Shown: positions 34,916-52,352 of the stretch, piece after piece | How positions within the stretch are numbered: the stretch's first letter is position 1 | Layout: every line of letters begins with the position of its first letter | Assembly: GCA_002794775.1 (NCBI GenBank) | Contig: NBAY01000030.1 | Span: forward strand, 1-64,000 | DNA length: 64,000 nucleotides | Direction: 5' to 3' | Source: Porodaedalea pini | Lineage: Eukaryota; Basidiomycota; Agaricomycetes; Hymenochaetales; Hymenochaetaceae | Notes under the pieces: model-generated | Told to the model about the DNA's origin: nothing | What the model saw: the letters and a program-made list of their open reading frames with translations, nothing else | Database searches by the model: none | Program-made: the position numbers and the translations under genes

Positions 34916-35586
34916 CTCAGTTGGGTCTCCTTTTTATTCTTGCCCAGGAATCTTTTTTATTTTATTTTTGAAATAGAAATCATTATGTCATGAAAATTAG
35001 AATATGTCTAGAATAGAAGCCTTGGTAATTCTACAGAGAATTTCTCAATCTTTCATTCTAGACTCTTATGTCACTGCCTTGCTTTCACTGGTGGCAGGTG
35101 GTCTTGACTCATGCATCTCTTAAGAGGCCAACCCAATTGCTTATATCACAATATCAAAGCAACTGTTTCACAAGGCCTGTTCTCAAGACCACCTGTGGAG
35201 GGCACCTACACATACCACACAATTGGGTCTGACACATTGGTGGCTCTGCTGCATTTTACCATAAGCTGTGATAGCTCTGCCTCATCCATCTCAGGCATCA
35301 CCTTGAGCTGTACAAGGCAAATGGCTGGTACAAGGTAGAATAATAAAGTAGTTGCACACATAAAACCTGCCTTCATTTCATTTTGATGATGAGGTTGCTG
35401 CCCTGCTCCTCAATAGTGCTCTGTATCTTCTCAATTGCACACTCAAGATGCTCAGTTGCCATGTAGTGCAAACTCAAAATAAGTATAAAGTGAGACAATT
35501 ACAACAAACACAGTGTACCTTGTCAGTAGCATGTGTACCCAGCATATAGAGGTGGCACAATGAGCCTTTGACGAGAGACACCTCAC

Positions 35587-38283
<2,697 letters not shown>

Positions 38284-38356
38284 TGTTCACCTGCCGTTGT
38301 CTGTGACCGATTCTGACTCAGTGGTAGCTCACGTTTGAACGTTCTTCGTTAAAAAG

Positions 38357-38871
38357 TCAGTTCGCCGGCTCGCCCCTCACTCCCGTGCTGAGCTTCTTCT
38401 CCGCGAGCCCCGTCACCTTCCCTCGCACCACCCCGATGTAGCAGAGCGCCGACTGCAGGACGCTACGTCTCGTGCGCGAACGGCGAGGCGAGTGCGATGC
38501 AGCGCGTATGTGACGAAGTGCGCAAGCGTATTCGGTATCACTGGTGCCCCTCCTGATCCTGCTGTTGCGGTAGCGGGGGAACGCGAGACGACTGCGGTCG
38601 AGGACGATGTGGAAGAGGTGGAGGACGACGGAGGAAGGGCCTCGGGGCAGTTGAAGGTATGACTGACGAAGCGCGCGCAGAGCTTGCTGGTGTCTTCGTG
38701 CCCGTAGTAAGTGTCGATTGCCGGTGGGGGTGCTGCCGGCGTGGGGTGGTGTGAAGTGGTGTGCGCGCGGGACTGCCGATGACTGTTTTTTTGTCGAACG
38801 TTTTCGGCGCGGTCGGAGGAAAAAAACATGATAGAGAAAAAGACAGCGATCAACAGCCGCTCATCACTCAA
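38357..38871 (-). pseudogene. Cyclin-like (PHO80/Pcl-type) fragment, left arm
   Basis: Mirror of 42276-42790, identical at protein level over the open part. Confidence 0.4.
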
Positions 38872-39370
38872 GTATCAGAGATCGGGGGGAAAGAGGGGGG
38901 ATGCTTACAAAATTCGAGGTAGGAGCTGCGGCAGCGGCGGACACAGAAGACGATTTCGCAGGCGGAGGGGGGCGTACGTCGCACGGTGCACGCGGCGGAA
39001 GGGCGAGTGGTTCGAGCTGGCACTCGATGATGATATCGAATGCTGATGCGGATGGGGGTGGGGATGGCGGGGGCGTGGACGATGGCCATATTCGCTGCGG
39101 CGGGCTCTCTGGCTCTGGGCGTTGACGAGCATCTGTGAGCGTCGAAGGACAGGTGGAGTCGATGCGTGAGAACGGGTCGCTGCGAATGTTTTGATCGGAA
39201 CGAGATCCTTCTCGGACACAACGGTTGCGTCACGTTCCCCGAAGTGCTCAATGAGAAGGGCGGATGGGAAAACGGCTGACGTCGATGTTGAAGAGTGTGG
39301 ATCGTCGAGGGGGGCAGGAGGAAGAGGCGAGGAACGCGTGCTGTGTGAACAGGGTGAGGGAAGTTGAAGC

Positions 39371-39615
39371 ACACCAGTGCGGCAGAGATGGAGGGAAGAA
39401 TGACCAGCAGAAAGGAGCACCCTGCTTCATCGGGAAGCCCTGCTTGTCGTTTCCGCCAGAGAAGCGAAAGACGTAGCCCTTGGACTCATCACCGAGCGAG
39501 TCACCGGGGATGCCTGGGACATCTTCTTGCCGTGGAAGATGCGGTAACGACGCTCATCGTCGATGTCGATCGTCTTTTGCTGGCCCGTCGCCGGGTCGGC
39601 GATGTCGACACTTCA
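39371..39615 (-). pseudogene. RPS6 (ribosomal protein eS6) fragment, left arm
   Basis: Mirror of 41532-41776; same frameshifts. Confidence 0.7.
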
Positions 39616-40414
39616 TGGCCGGTGGTGTCTTGAGGAGCTCGTCGTGTTCTGTCCCTTCAGGCAAGCAAAAAAATGCTGAAAAGTAGTTATTAGTATATTT
39701 AGATAGGTTTTATGATTTTATTTTTTTGCTTACCTTGAGTGTGTGGCTAGTGGGACACCTGAGCTCGTCGTCGATGGTGAAGACGAAACGACACGAACAA
39801 CAACGACGCGTTGGTTGTGTTGCCTGATTTGGCCGATCGACACGTCTTGAACAAGCAATCAAAGCATTCCGAGTCTTTCGGACATCTCGAAAGACTTAGC
39901 TGTCTGCCTCAGAACATTTCTACAGACGCGTTTAAAAATACAAAAAAATATGGGATAGTTTTATTATGTATGTATCTCTAGCATAGCCAAGAATTACGCG
40001 TCCAACGCGTTTTTTTATGGAGTCATAAATACAACAGTAATCTTGACATGCAGTACCAGGCCTCCAGAAGCATACACAAAAGTACAATATACCCTGAAAG
40101 GCCTGACACATATTTTATCATGAAGTAAGTGATACATTGTGTATGTATGCAAGGTTTCAAGCCAATCAAACAAGAACTGACTTCATGATAGAGAAGGAGG
40201 TGATTTCATGAGATCTCCTGATTCTGAGTGTTTTGTATATCCTGTTCCCACTTTCTACTTTGAGGGCATATAAAATATTGAGCATATTTAGGAATATCGT
40301 TTTTTATGTCTCTGTAAATTTACAGTTATCCAGCCTCAGTGGTTGGAGCTGGGTGAATTGAAAACATCGAAAATCTTTGGTTTAAGAGGTTCAGAGAAAG
40401 CATATATTCATGTT

Positions 40415-40732
40415 TTTGGTTGGTTCAAAGTATGAGAAGCTCAACAAATTTAGTTATTTGTATTTAAGTATGGTCCAAGAAAGATATCTAACCCTTAGTT
40501 TTGTGGGTGAGGGAAAAGTTCGGAATGGGGAGTGAAATGAGAGGTGATACAGTTCATGTTTTGTGAAACTCGACGCAAATCCAAGAAACACAGAGCAGTT
40601 TTGCATGTATTTCCTCTCCCCTTCAGAACTTTCCTCTAACTCCGAGATATTGCACCTGATTACATTTATTGTAGTCATATAAAGTATTAATATCTATTTT
40701 ATAGAGCTTCCTGAGGTTTGGAATAAAGTAAC
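40415..40732. other. Palindrome spacer, 318 bp
   Basis: AT-rich and unique at the level of exact match. The first 60 or so bases on each side still resemble each other weakly when one is reverse-complemented, so the palindrome may once have reached further in. A loop-like centre with no gene. Confidence 0.8.
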
Positions 40733-41531
40733 AACATGAATATATGCTTTCTCTGAACCTCTTAAACCAAAGATTTTCGATGTTTTTCAATTCACCCAGC
40801 TCCAACCACTGAGGCTGGATAACTGTAAATTTACAGAGACATAAAAACGATATTCCTAAATATGCTCAATATTTTATATGCCCTCAAAGTAGAAAGTGGG
40901 AACAGGATATACAAAACACTCAGAATCAGGAGATCTCATGAAATCACCTCCTTCTCTATCATGAAGTCAGTTCTTGTTTGATTGGCTTGAAACCTTGCAT
41001 ACATACACAATGTATCACTTACTTCATGATAAAATATGTGTCAGGCCTTTCAGGGTATATTGTACTTTTGTGTATGCTTCTGGAGGCCTGGTACTGCATG
41101 TCAAGATTACTGTTGTATTTATGACTCCATAAAAAAACGCGTTGGACGCGTAATTCTTGGCTATGCTAGAGATACATACATAATAAAACTATCCCATATT
41201 TTTTTGTATTTTTAAACGCGTCTGTAGAAATGTTCTGAGGCAGACAGCTAAGTCTTTCGAGATGTCCGAAAGACTCGGAATGCTTTGATTGCTTGTTTCA
41301 AGACGTGTCGATCGGCCAAATCAGGCAACACAACCAACGCGTCGTTGTTGTTCGTGTCGTTTCGTCTTCACCATCGACGACGAGCTCAGGTGTCCCACTA
41401 GCCACACACTCAAGGTAAGCAAAAAAATAAAATCATAAAACCTATCTAAATATACTAATAACTACTTTTCAGCATTTTTTTGCTTGCCTGAAGGGACAGA
41501 ACACGACGAGCTCCTCAAGACACCACCGGCC

Positions 41532-41776
41532 ATGAAGTGTCGACATCGCCGACCCGGCGACGGGCCAGCAAAAGACGATCGACATCGACAATGAGCGTCG
41601 TTACCGCATCTTCCACGGCAAGAAGATGTCCCAGGCATCCCCGGTGACTCGCTCGGTGATGAGTCCAAGGGCTACGTCTTTCGCTTCTCTGGCGGAAACG
41701 ACAAGCAGGGCTTCCCGATGAAGCAGGGTGCTCCTTTCTGCTGGTCATTCTTCCCTCCATCTCTGCCGCACTGGTG
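41532..41776 (+). pseudogene. RPS6 (ribosomal protein eS6) fragment, right arm
   Basis: After ATGAAG at 41532 and a frameshift the reading is [31 protein letters not shown], then in another frame [20 protein letters not shown] and [10 protein letters not shown], then LLLSAGHS. This is the conserved start of eukaryotic eS6 (first about 75 of about 235 residues). An intron-like GTAAGC..CAG lies in the leader (about 41415-41472). At least three frameshifts, and the C-terminal two thirds are missing. Ribosomal proteins are essential, so this is a dead duplicate. Confidence 0.72.
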
Positions 41777-42275
41777 TGCTTCAACTTCCCTCACCCTGTT
41801 CACACAGCACGCGTTCCTCGCCTCTTCCTCCTGCCCCCCTCGACGATCCACACTCTTCAACATCGACGTCAGCCGTTTTCCCATCCGCCCTTCTCATTGA
41901 GCACTTCGGGGAACGTGACGCAACCGTTGTGTCCGAGAAGGATCTCGTTCCGATCAAAACATTCGCAGCGACCCGTTCTCACGCATCGACTCCACCTGTC
42001 CTTCGACGCTCACAGATGCTCGTCAACGCCCAGAGCCAGAGAGCCCGCCGCAGCGAATATGGCCATCGTCCACGCCCCGCCATCCCCACCCCCATCCGCA
42101 TCAGCATTCGATATCATCATCGAGTGCCAGCTCGAACCACTCGCCCTTCCGCCGCGTGCACCGTGCGACGTACGCCCCCCTCCGCCTGCGAAATCGTCTT
42201 CTGTGTCCGCCGCTGCCGCAGCTCCTACCTCGAATTTTGTAAGCATCCCCCCTCTTTCCCCCCGATCTCTGATAC

Positions 42276-42790
42276 TTGAGTGATGAGCGGCTGTTGATCG
42301 CTGTCTTTTTCTCTATCATGTTTTTTTCCTCCGACCGCGCCGAAAACGTTCGACAAAAAAACAGTCATCGGCAGTCCCGCGCGCACACCACTTCACACCA
42401 CCCCACGCCGGCAGCACCCCCACCGGCAATCGACACTTACTACGGGCACGAAGACACCAGCAAGCTCTGCGCGCGCTTCGTCAGTCATACCTTCAACTGC
42501 CCCGAGGCCCTTCCTCCGTCGTCCTCCACCTCTTCCACATCGTCCTCGACCGCAGTCGTCTCGCGTTCCCCCGCTACCGCAACAGCAGGATCAGGAGGGG
42601 CACCAGTGATACCGAATACGCTTGCGCACTTCGTCACATACGCGCTGCATCGCACTCGCCTCGCCGTTCGCGCACGAGACGTAGCGTCCTGCAGTCGGCG
42701 CTCTGCTACATCGGGGTGGTGCGAGGGAAGGTGACGGGGCTCGCGGAGAAGAAGCTCAGCACGGGAGTGAGGGGCGAGCCGGCGAACTGA
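42276..42790 (+). pseudogene. Cyclin-like (PHO80/Pcl-type) fragment, right arm
   Basis: A 152-codon open stretch with TYYGHEDTSKLCARFVSHTF and IPNTLAHFVTYALHRTRLAV resembles the first helices of fungal PHO85-type cyclins. After a frameshift a second piece (SVLQSALCYIGVVRGKV, VRGEPAN, stop) follows. No complete cyclin box is present. The identification rests on short motifs, so it is tentative. It lies between the RPS6 fragment and SSL2, all in one direction. Confidence 0.4.
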
Positions 42791-42863
42791 CTTTTTAACG
42801 AAGAACGTTCAAACGTGAGCTACCACTGAGTCAGAATCGGTCACAGACAACGGCAGGTGAACA

Positions 42864-45560
<2,697 letters not shown>

Positions 45561-46244
45561 CAAGGTGTCTCTCTCGTCAAAGGCTCATTGTGCCACCTCT
45601 CTATATGCTGGGTACACATGCTACTGACAAGGTACACTGTGTTTGTTGTAATTGTCTCACTTTATACTTATTTTGAGTTTGCACTACATGGCAACTGAGC
45701 ATCTTGAGTGTGCAATTGAGAAGATACAGAGCACTATTGAGGAGCAGGGCAGCAACCTCATCATCAAAATGAAATGAAAGCAGGTTTTATGCATGCAACT
45801 ACTTTATTATTCTACCTTGTACCAGCCATTTGGCTTGTACAGCTCAAGGTGATGCCTGAGATGGATGAGGCAGAGCTATCACAGCTTATGGTGAAATGCA
45901 GCAAAGAGCCACTGATGTGTCAGACCCAGTTGTGTGGTATGTGCAGGTGCCCTCCACAGGTGGTCTTGAGAATAGGCCTTGTGAAACAGTTGCTTTGACA
46001 TTGTGATATAAGCAATTGGGTTAGCCTCTTAAGAGATGCATGAGTCAAGACCACCTGCCACCAGTGAAAGCAAGGCAGTGACATAAGAGTCTAGAATGAA
46101 AGATTGAGAAATTCTCTGTAGAATCACCAAGGCTTCTATTCTAGACATATTCTAATTTTCATGACATAATGATTTCTATTTCAAAAATAAAATAAAAAAG
46201 ATTCCTGGGCAGGAATAAAAAGGAGACCCAACTGGGCATTTCCA

Positions 46245-46975
46245 AATATTGGGCACTCTTAAATAGTTGGGCACTCCCCAATAGTTGGGCGCTCCCAATT
46301 GGGCACTCCCAATAGTTGGGCGCTCCCAATTGGGCACTCCCAAATAGTTGGGTGCTCCCAATTGGGCACTCCCAAATAGTTGGGCGCTCCCAATTGGGCA
46401 CTCCCAAATAGTTGGGTGCTCCCAATTGGGCACTCCCAAATAGTTGGGCGCTCCCAATTGGGCACTCCCAAATAGTTGGGTGCTCCCAATTGGGCACTCC
46501 CAAATAGTTGGGCGCTCCCAATTGGGCACTCCCAATAGTTGGGCGCTCCCAATTGGGCACTCCCAATAGTTGGGCGCTCCCAATTGGGCACTCCCAATAG
46601 TTGGGCACTCCCAAATAGTTGGGCGCTCCCAATAGTTGGGCGCTCCCAATTGGGCACTCCCAATAGTTGGGCGCTCCCAATTGGGCACTCCCAAATAGTT
46701 GGGTGCTCCCAATTGGGCACTCCCAAATAGTTGGGCGCTCCCAATTGGGCACTCCCAAATAGTTGGGCGCTCCCAATTGGGCACTCCCAATAGTTGGGCG
46801 CTCCCAATTGGGCACTCCCAAATAGTTGGGCACTCCCAATAGTTGGGCACTCCCAAATAGTTGGGCACTCCCAATAGTTGGGCGCTCCCAATTGGGCACT
46901 CCCAAATAGTTGGGCACTCCCAATTAGGCACTCCCAACTGGGTACTTCCAACTGGGCACTCCCAACTGGCCATAA
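46245..46975. repeat. Expanded compound minisatellite (right arm)
   Basis: Counterpart of 34500-34915, but about 730 bp. It alternates 17-18-bp units (GGGCACTCCCAAATAGTT) with CAATTGGG-linked units (GGGCGCTCCCAATT), giving a higher-order period of about 33-35 bp that is almost absent from the left arm. Unit type and number have therefore changed since duplication. Confidence 0.88.
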
Positions 46976-47350
46976 ACTAGTTTTCTAGGCTCACTAAATC
47001 AAACTTCTCTGTCTCACTCAGTAATGCCTAGTCTCAGAAGAATATACAATATTATTATCATATACAGTTCTAGTTATAAACTTGAGAATGCAGTCTCTAT
47101 ACTGTCACGCTTGTCTCTAAAGCATCAGTCAAATTTATGAACATTAAATGTTGTACCTGATATTTGAGCACAGGTCAAGCTTAGCTATTTTTTGGACCTC
47201 AGATCTATTTTTTTTCTTGTTCTCTTCAGTTTTGCACTCTGCACTGTACTGTATATAGTATAATCATATTTAAAACTTCTAGCTCAAAGTACAGTCTGTA
47301 TTACAAGCCCTATGATATGGTATAGAAGATTATATATTATATCATATATA

Positions 47351-47680
47351 CAGGTGGTTCTGAAAAGTGTTCAGCCCCTCCCCATTTTTGGAACCGATTG
47401 ACATGGCCTAAGCAAGAAGGTGATTAGCATAAGGGAGAAAACACTGGTCATTGAATATACATGATTCTTCCATTATTTGACAGGAAATAATGTATCTTGA
47501 GTGTATGTATATAATTGATACCTGTATAATTTTTTTCTAGACTGATTTTGCTTGAAGGATGAGGAGACAGATGTCAGAATGCACAGAATGGAGGTTTGGA
47601 TCATACAAATCACCTTCCTGCTTAGGCCATGTCAATCAATTCCAAAAGCAGAGGGGCCAAACACTTTTTGAAACCACCTG
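47351..47680. mobile_element. Tc1/mariner-like MITE with TA target site (right arm)
   Basis: 330-bp mirror copy of 33780-34117, with better preserved ends: CAGGTGGTTCTGAAAAGTGTT and AACACTTTTTGAAACCACCTG, flanked by TA. Confidence 0.82.
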
Positions 47681-48065
47681 TAGGAAAGTACAGAGTGCTC
47701 TTTTGGCTTTAATATCTCAATTCTTGTCAGAAAAGTAGCTAAATTCATAATTTGACTAATAGCAATAATTATGAACTTAGGCAATGTTTTAGCAACATTT
47801 TTAATGACATGCTAATGCTTTTGTAATAGCACAGCTAATAACTAGAAGATGTTGTTACAGAGCTAATTCAGTGCTATAATAATTAACTATTTTATCATAA
47901 AATGTCATATGCATTTAGTCAAGTCAACCCAAGCAGCCAATGTAGGGTGATACAACCTCAGTAACACTCTTATGAAGACAAGCACAACCTAAACACACAA
48001 ATAACTAATGTCATGATAGCCAAGTACAAGCATATTATTATACTATTAAAAATGTTCCTAAACAG

Positions 48066-48505
48066 GTTATTAAAGAGTGAAGTAAGAAAATAAAGAGCCT
48101 ATTCTGTAAATTTTAGGTGTTCAGACAGGCAATATTCTTCACTGATTCTTCCCTAGTTCAAATCTGAAGTTAAAGGCATAAAACTTACTGAAGGATGATC
48201 TATATGATTTATTATGATTTTAAGCAGTGACTGTGTATAGAAATGTATATTTCCTATCTTGTTTGTCTTAGCTTCAGAAACTCTAAAACTCTGCCAAACT
48301 TACTTAGCATTGACTGTCTTTAAGTATTTATTCTGCACCCAAGAGAAACATCTAAAAATCATAATAGCTTACATAAATCATTATTTAGCAAGTTTTATGT
48401 CTTTAGCTTCAGATTTGAATTCAGGAAGAATTATGGAAGAATATTGCCTGTCTGAACACCTAATCTTCACAGAATAGGCTGTTTATCTTCTCATGTCACT
48501 TGCTG
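48066..48505. mobile_element. MITE with about 110-bp terminal inverted repeats (right arm)
   Basis: Mirror copy of 32955-33395, with the same paired ends (AGAATAGGCT at 48471-48480) and scattered differences. Confidence 0.75.
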
Positions 48506-48834
48506 CCTCATTGATATTTGGCAGTAATTAAACTATGTATTTAGCAATTTATTAGACATGAATTAGTGAAGAATTGAGTAAAATGTTGATTCTTGAAGCC
48601 AAAGGAGCACTTTCTGAGATGCAAAAAAGGTGATTGTAAATACTTCAGCAAATGACTGTAACTCAGATCAAAGGTCAATTCATGCAGCCAGTAGTTTGCA
48701 ACCTAATCAACAGCAAGAGTGCTAAATTGTAAGGCTAAAAACAATAAAATACAGCCTCTAATGGTCCCAGATTTTATGGCAAAAATGAAATTGGGTGTGC
48801 CCAAAAGTCCCCCAGACAGTCAGTGACAGTGACA

Positions 48835-48985
48835 CATTTGGGCACACCCAATTGGGAGTGCCCAGCAGATTGGGTGTGCCCAATTGGGAGTGCCCAGAAG
48901 ATTTGGGCATGCCCAATTGGGAGTGCCCAGCAGATTTGGGTGTGCCCAATTGGGAGTACCCAGCAGATTTGGGCACTCCCAGTCA
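48835..48985. repeat. Palindromic-unit array 1 (right arm, outer)
   Basis: Reverse complement of 32505-32660, with several substitutions. Confidence 0.8.
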
Positions 48986-49202
48986 TGATACCTATTAGGT
49001 CAATTAGTTGTGTGTATGAATTGCCCTATTAGGTCTCCTTGAAGGGGTGGCCTGAAGTGTCGTTGCTTCCCCGAATCTCACGAAATGACAGCTGCTCTGC
49101 TCGCCTTCTTCTAGTGTCACAGATGCCAACTCATCACAATGGCTCTCATCAAGAGTATAATCCACACCTTCCTTCGTCTGCCAATCATGACGGCACCTCG
49201 GA

Positions 49203-51860
49203 CTACTCAAGGAGACAGAGTGCCCGATTAATTTTGGACTGGCATCTCCTCATCGGCAGATTCATTGTCCAGTACCGATCCTTCAGACTCAGAGTCTTCC
49301 GTTTCCTCATCTCCGCCTTCACTATCGTGTCCGTCATCTCCCATTTCGCTTTGAATGCGCTCGAGCAAAGTCTCAACTTCTTCTGCAGGTTCAACGTCCA
49401 TCTTGTCATCTTCTTCATCAGAGCGGTGTACACCCAGCTTGCTATACAAGTCTGCTGGTATGTGGTTCGCGTTCTCGGCATTGTGTGCTGTGGTGTGGCC
49501 TACTCCACTGCCTCGGTGATGCATGAATAAATCACGGTCGGCAAATCTGTACATCTATCAGTTTCAGTCCAATGGGAGATAAGGCAATTGTGACCTACTT
49601 ATTCACGTAGAACGATTCCCAGTCTGTTATAATATCGTTCGGTTCTTTGATTCAAGCTAGATAAGATGGAGACAGGAGCGCATCTGTGCGTCCGTAATGG
49701 AATGCGGGAATTAAATGGGCAGCGTGAACGACGGCAGCTGGATCTACAAAACCAAACGGCGGGGACTCGTCTTCCCTTGTAACGAATCTTACGCATTCCA
49801 ATTGACAGGCATCATCGCCAAACCTATCTTCCACGGCTCGGCCGAACCAACGAACCCACAGGAAATCCAAACGACTCGGTGCCGTGTCTCCATTGCTCCT
49901 GAGCCGCGCATCGACATGATATATCCCAATCACTCGAGCGTACCAGAATGGCAATATAGACTTTGAGACAGCATCCGAGTCCCTCGATAGAAGCATGACG
50001 TCCGAAGTAATGGAGGTAGGATTAATAGAATCATGTTCCCGCTGCATATCATACGTTGTGTAGTTGATGCGTAGACATTTGTGCTCGTACATCTTATCGT
50101 CTTTAATGATGACGTCCTCTTGATCAACAGTCGAGAACTGAAGTTCATCATCATCACAATCAAAGTTCTTCAACCAAGCAAAAATGTGATTTAATAATAA
50201 TTCTTCAAAATCCTGAGCAAATGTCAGTCATATGTTATTCTGAAAAACAGCAATCTTACAATCAATGCGGGATCGTAATCGTTCCGATGCAACCATGATC
50301 TAATGGTATCTGTCATTCCCCTCGCTGCTATGCAGTAGCGCACGTTATCGTCATCTAAACTGTCATCGATGGCGTCCAGTGGAATTTTGGGTGCAGACTT
50401 GTTGAACTTTTCCACCATGTGAGCAAGATTAGACTGGATGCGTTGAATTTCTGTCACTTGTCGAACAAAGTTCACGTGGTTCATTCTTAAGTAATTTTGT
50501 CTCGACTGTTTGTGCTCAGTTTCACCCTGACGTTGCGAAGTGAGTAAATGTTGGGTCTCAAAAATGAAGAGAAGTGTCTGACAATGGAAGTGCTATACGA
50601 GTCAGTCGTCCCAAACATGAGAACGTGATGTGCGTAGTCCCCAAGGGCATGAATCTTGGACGTATTTATATTGAAGGACTTCTTCACTGTGGGACGTATC
50701 AAGTCTGCGGTATTGGTATCACCTCCCGTCATCTTGCGGCGCATTCTGCACAGTCGCTTCTGGGATTCCGATGGAAGTTCGTCGGTCATGAAGGCAGAAC
50801 ATGTCTTGTCATTGAAGCTTCACGGCGCAGTACCGAATCGCTTCGTTTCACTGTCCAACGCTGCGACTGTAGCATCAGTGTGCATATGGAGCTTTGCGAG
50901 TGCATGGACGGTTGCCGCGCGATATAGGAGTTCGCGAACAATGGACTCGTGAGGTTCTGGTAGAAGTCCCTCGAACACTGGTAATGCACACTATGCGGGG
51001 AGATGTTAAGCTACTGTTTTTGTTTCTGCCTTTGCTTGCTCACCTGTAAAAGGTCTTCGAAGCTGTACACGGTCATTTGTTTCATCTCTGATATGTTTCC
51101 TTTGTATGTTCGTATCGCATCCGAAAAAGGAGGTATACATCGGACCCTACTGAGTCATGAGAAGAGCTTTCCATTTAACATTTCGTCAACAAGCACTAAC
51201 CTTCTGTCTAGCTCATGCACCTTGTTCAATCGAGCATATGTGAAAGTATCAAGAATGCGAACGAGATGAGTGAAAATCTGCCGCCATACGCCGACCTCCC
51301 ACTCATGCATGACATCAACCACGAGCATGGAATGGTAATTGAAACCGAGGGGACCCAACCTTGCAGAAAAAGCATTCTAGAGACGCGTCAGAGTCTGTAA
51401 GACCTCCATATCGAACCGAGCGAACTCACTTCAACAGGTGTGAGTGATTGCGCGTCTAAAAGCCGACCGACACTTGCATTTGCAACATGCCGACATTTAT
51501 TATAGATGATGTCCCGAGTGACTTCTACTTTACGATGGCGCCATGTATCGTCAACTTGAGCACGCTTGATTCGGGTTCGAGAGTCTGCGTGTTTACCCAA
51601 AGACGATATTGCACCACTCTCCACGAGACAACGGGGGCACGGGCACTTTCTTGGACGGTGCAGAACGAGTGAGGGAAAGGGACACGGAGAATGCTTTGGG
51701 ACCAGATAAGGGTGCATTTATCTCTACAGTGCGCGACTGCCTAATCATTCCATTCCTATTATGCAGCTGATAGATCTGCAATGTGCGTGCCCAAGGGTTC
51801 CAAACGATGATTCCTTGACATATGCGACCAGCAAGTCCCTGGCCAGCCACGCTACCGAGA
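49203..51860 (-). pseudogene. Plavaka-like (CACTA superfamily) transposase, N-terminally truncated
   Basis: Minus strand, several exons. Recognisable in order: CPCPRCLVESGAISSLGK, VDDTWRHRKVEVTRDIIY, SVGRLLDAQSLTPVE; MGPLGFNYHSMLVVDVMHEWEVGVWRQIF; FSDAIRTYKGNISEMKQM, ALPVFEGLLPEPHESIV, KLHMHTDATVAALD; KIHALGDYAHHVLMFGTTDSYST; ILPFWYARVIGIYHVDARL, LDFLWVRWFGRAVED, FGFVDPAAVVHAAHLIPAF; MYRFADRDLFMHHRGSGVGH and an acidic end. This order and these motifs are those of Plavaka-type transposase proteins common in Agaricomycetes. The N-terminal third is missing. One TGA (complement of 49652-49654) interrupts LA-R-IKEPNDIITDWES, at a probable CGA. Splice sites otherwise look sound. Confidence 0.75.
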
Positions 51861-51951
51861 TATAATGTCTGTGATTTCGCTCACGGCTCCATCGGCTGGC
51901 GTCGACCAATAAAGCTACCGCAAAGTATGGAGATGTCAGCGAGCTGCACGT

Positions 51952-52269
51952 AGAAAGACAGAAGAGAGAATAGTATGCACCTCTTTTTGAATCAATTGTA
52001 ATATCTCACCTGACATGACGATGTATGTTCGATGCGCGTCCTTCACCCTATCAAAAAACAGCACCGCTAACTATAGTTTGCGGTACTGCATACTCCACCC
52101 CACCTATCGCATGCACTAGGCTGGCGATGATGGCAGGGTTGGCTATACTATGACAGCGGTTGCTATCGAGCCTGGGAGCACTTGTCAAAAGACGAGGGGA
52201 AAAAAGGCTCGAGACGGCGAAAAATCCCATCCTGATCCCAGAAAGCTCAGATCCCAGTATTTGCTTGAT
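51952..52269. repeat. 318-bp direct repeat, copy 1
   Basis: Starts AGAAAGACAGAAGAGAGAATAG and ends AGTATTTGCTTGAT; matches 53294-53611 with about a dozen differences. It holds a duplicated exon-intron-exon piece of the neighbouring minus-strand gene and lies outside that gene, past its stop. Confidence 0.9.
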
Positions 52270-52352
52270 GCGACCGACAATAGGGAAAATAGAAATAGCT
52301 GTTCAAGATGGATGGTATCAGATTGAATGTGAGCGGAAATTTCAATCAAAAT

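Noticed and set aside
34502..34993. Open frames encoding repeated NYLGVP or AQLFGS peptides in the palindrome arms
   Set aside because: They are a by-product of 17-18-bp repeats; no start context, no domain, and frames change between arms.
41728..42283. 169-183-codon frames upstream of the cyclin-like fragment, mirrored in the left arm
   Set aside because: Pro/Ser/Arg-rich in overlapping frames with no family features; duplication alone explains their presence twice.
46159..46973. CRISPR-like look of regularly spaced short repeats
   Set aside because: The units are contiguous minisatellite copies without unique spacers, in a eukaryotic sequence with introns.
49203..51860. KDZ (Kyakuja-Dileera-Zisupton) transposase
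   Set aside because: The FLWVRWFG, DPAAVVHAAHLIPAF and RFADRDLFMHHRG blocks fit Plavaka-type proteins better than KDZ.
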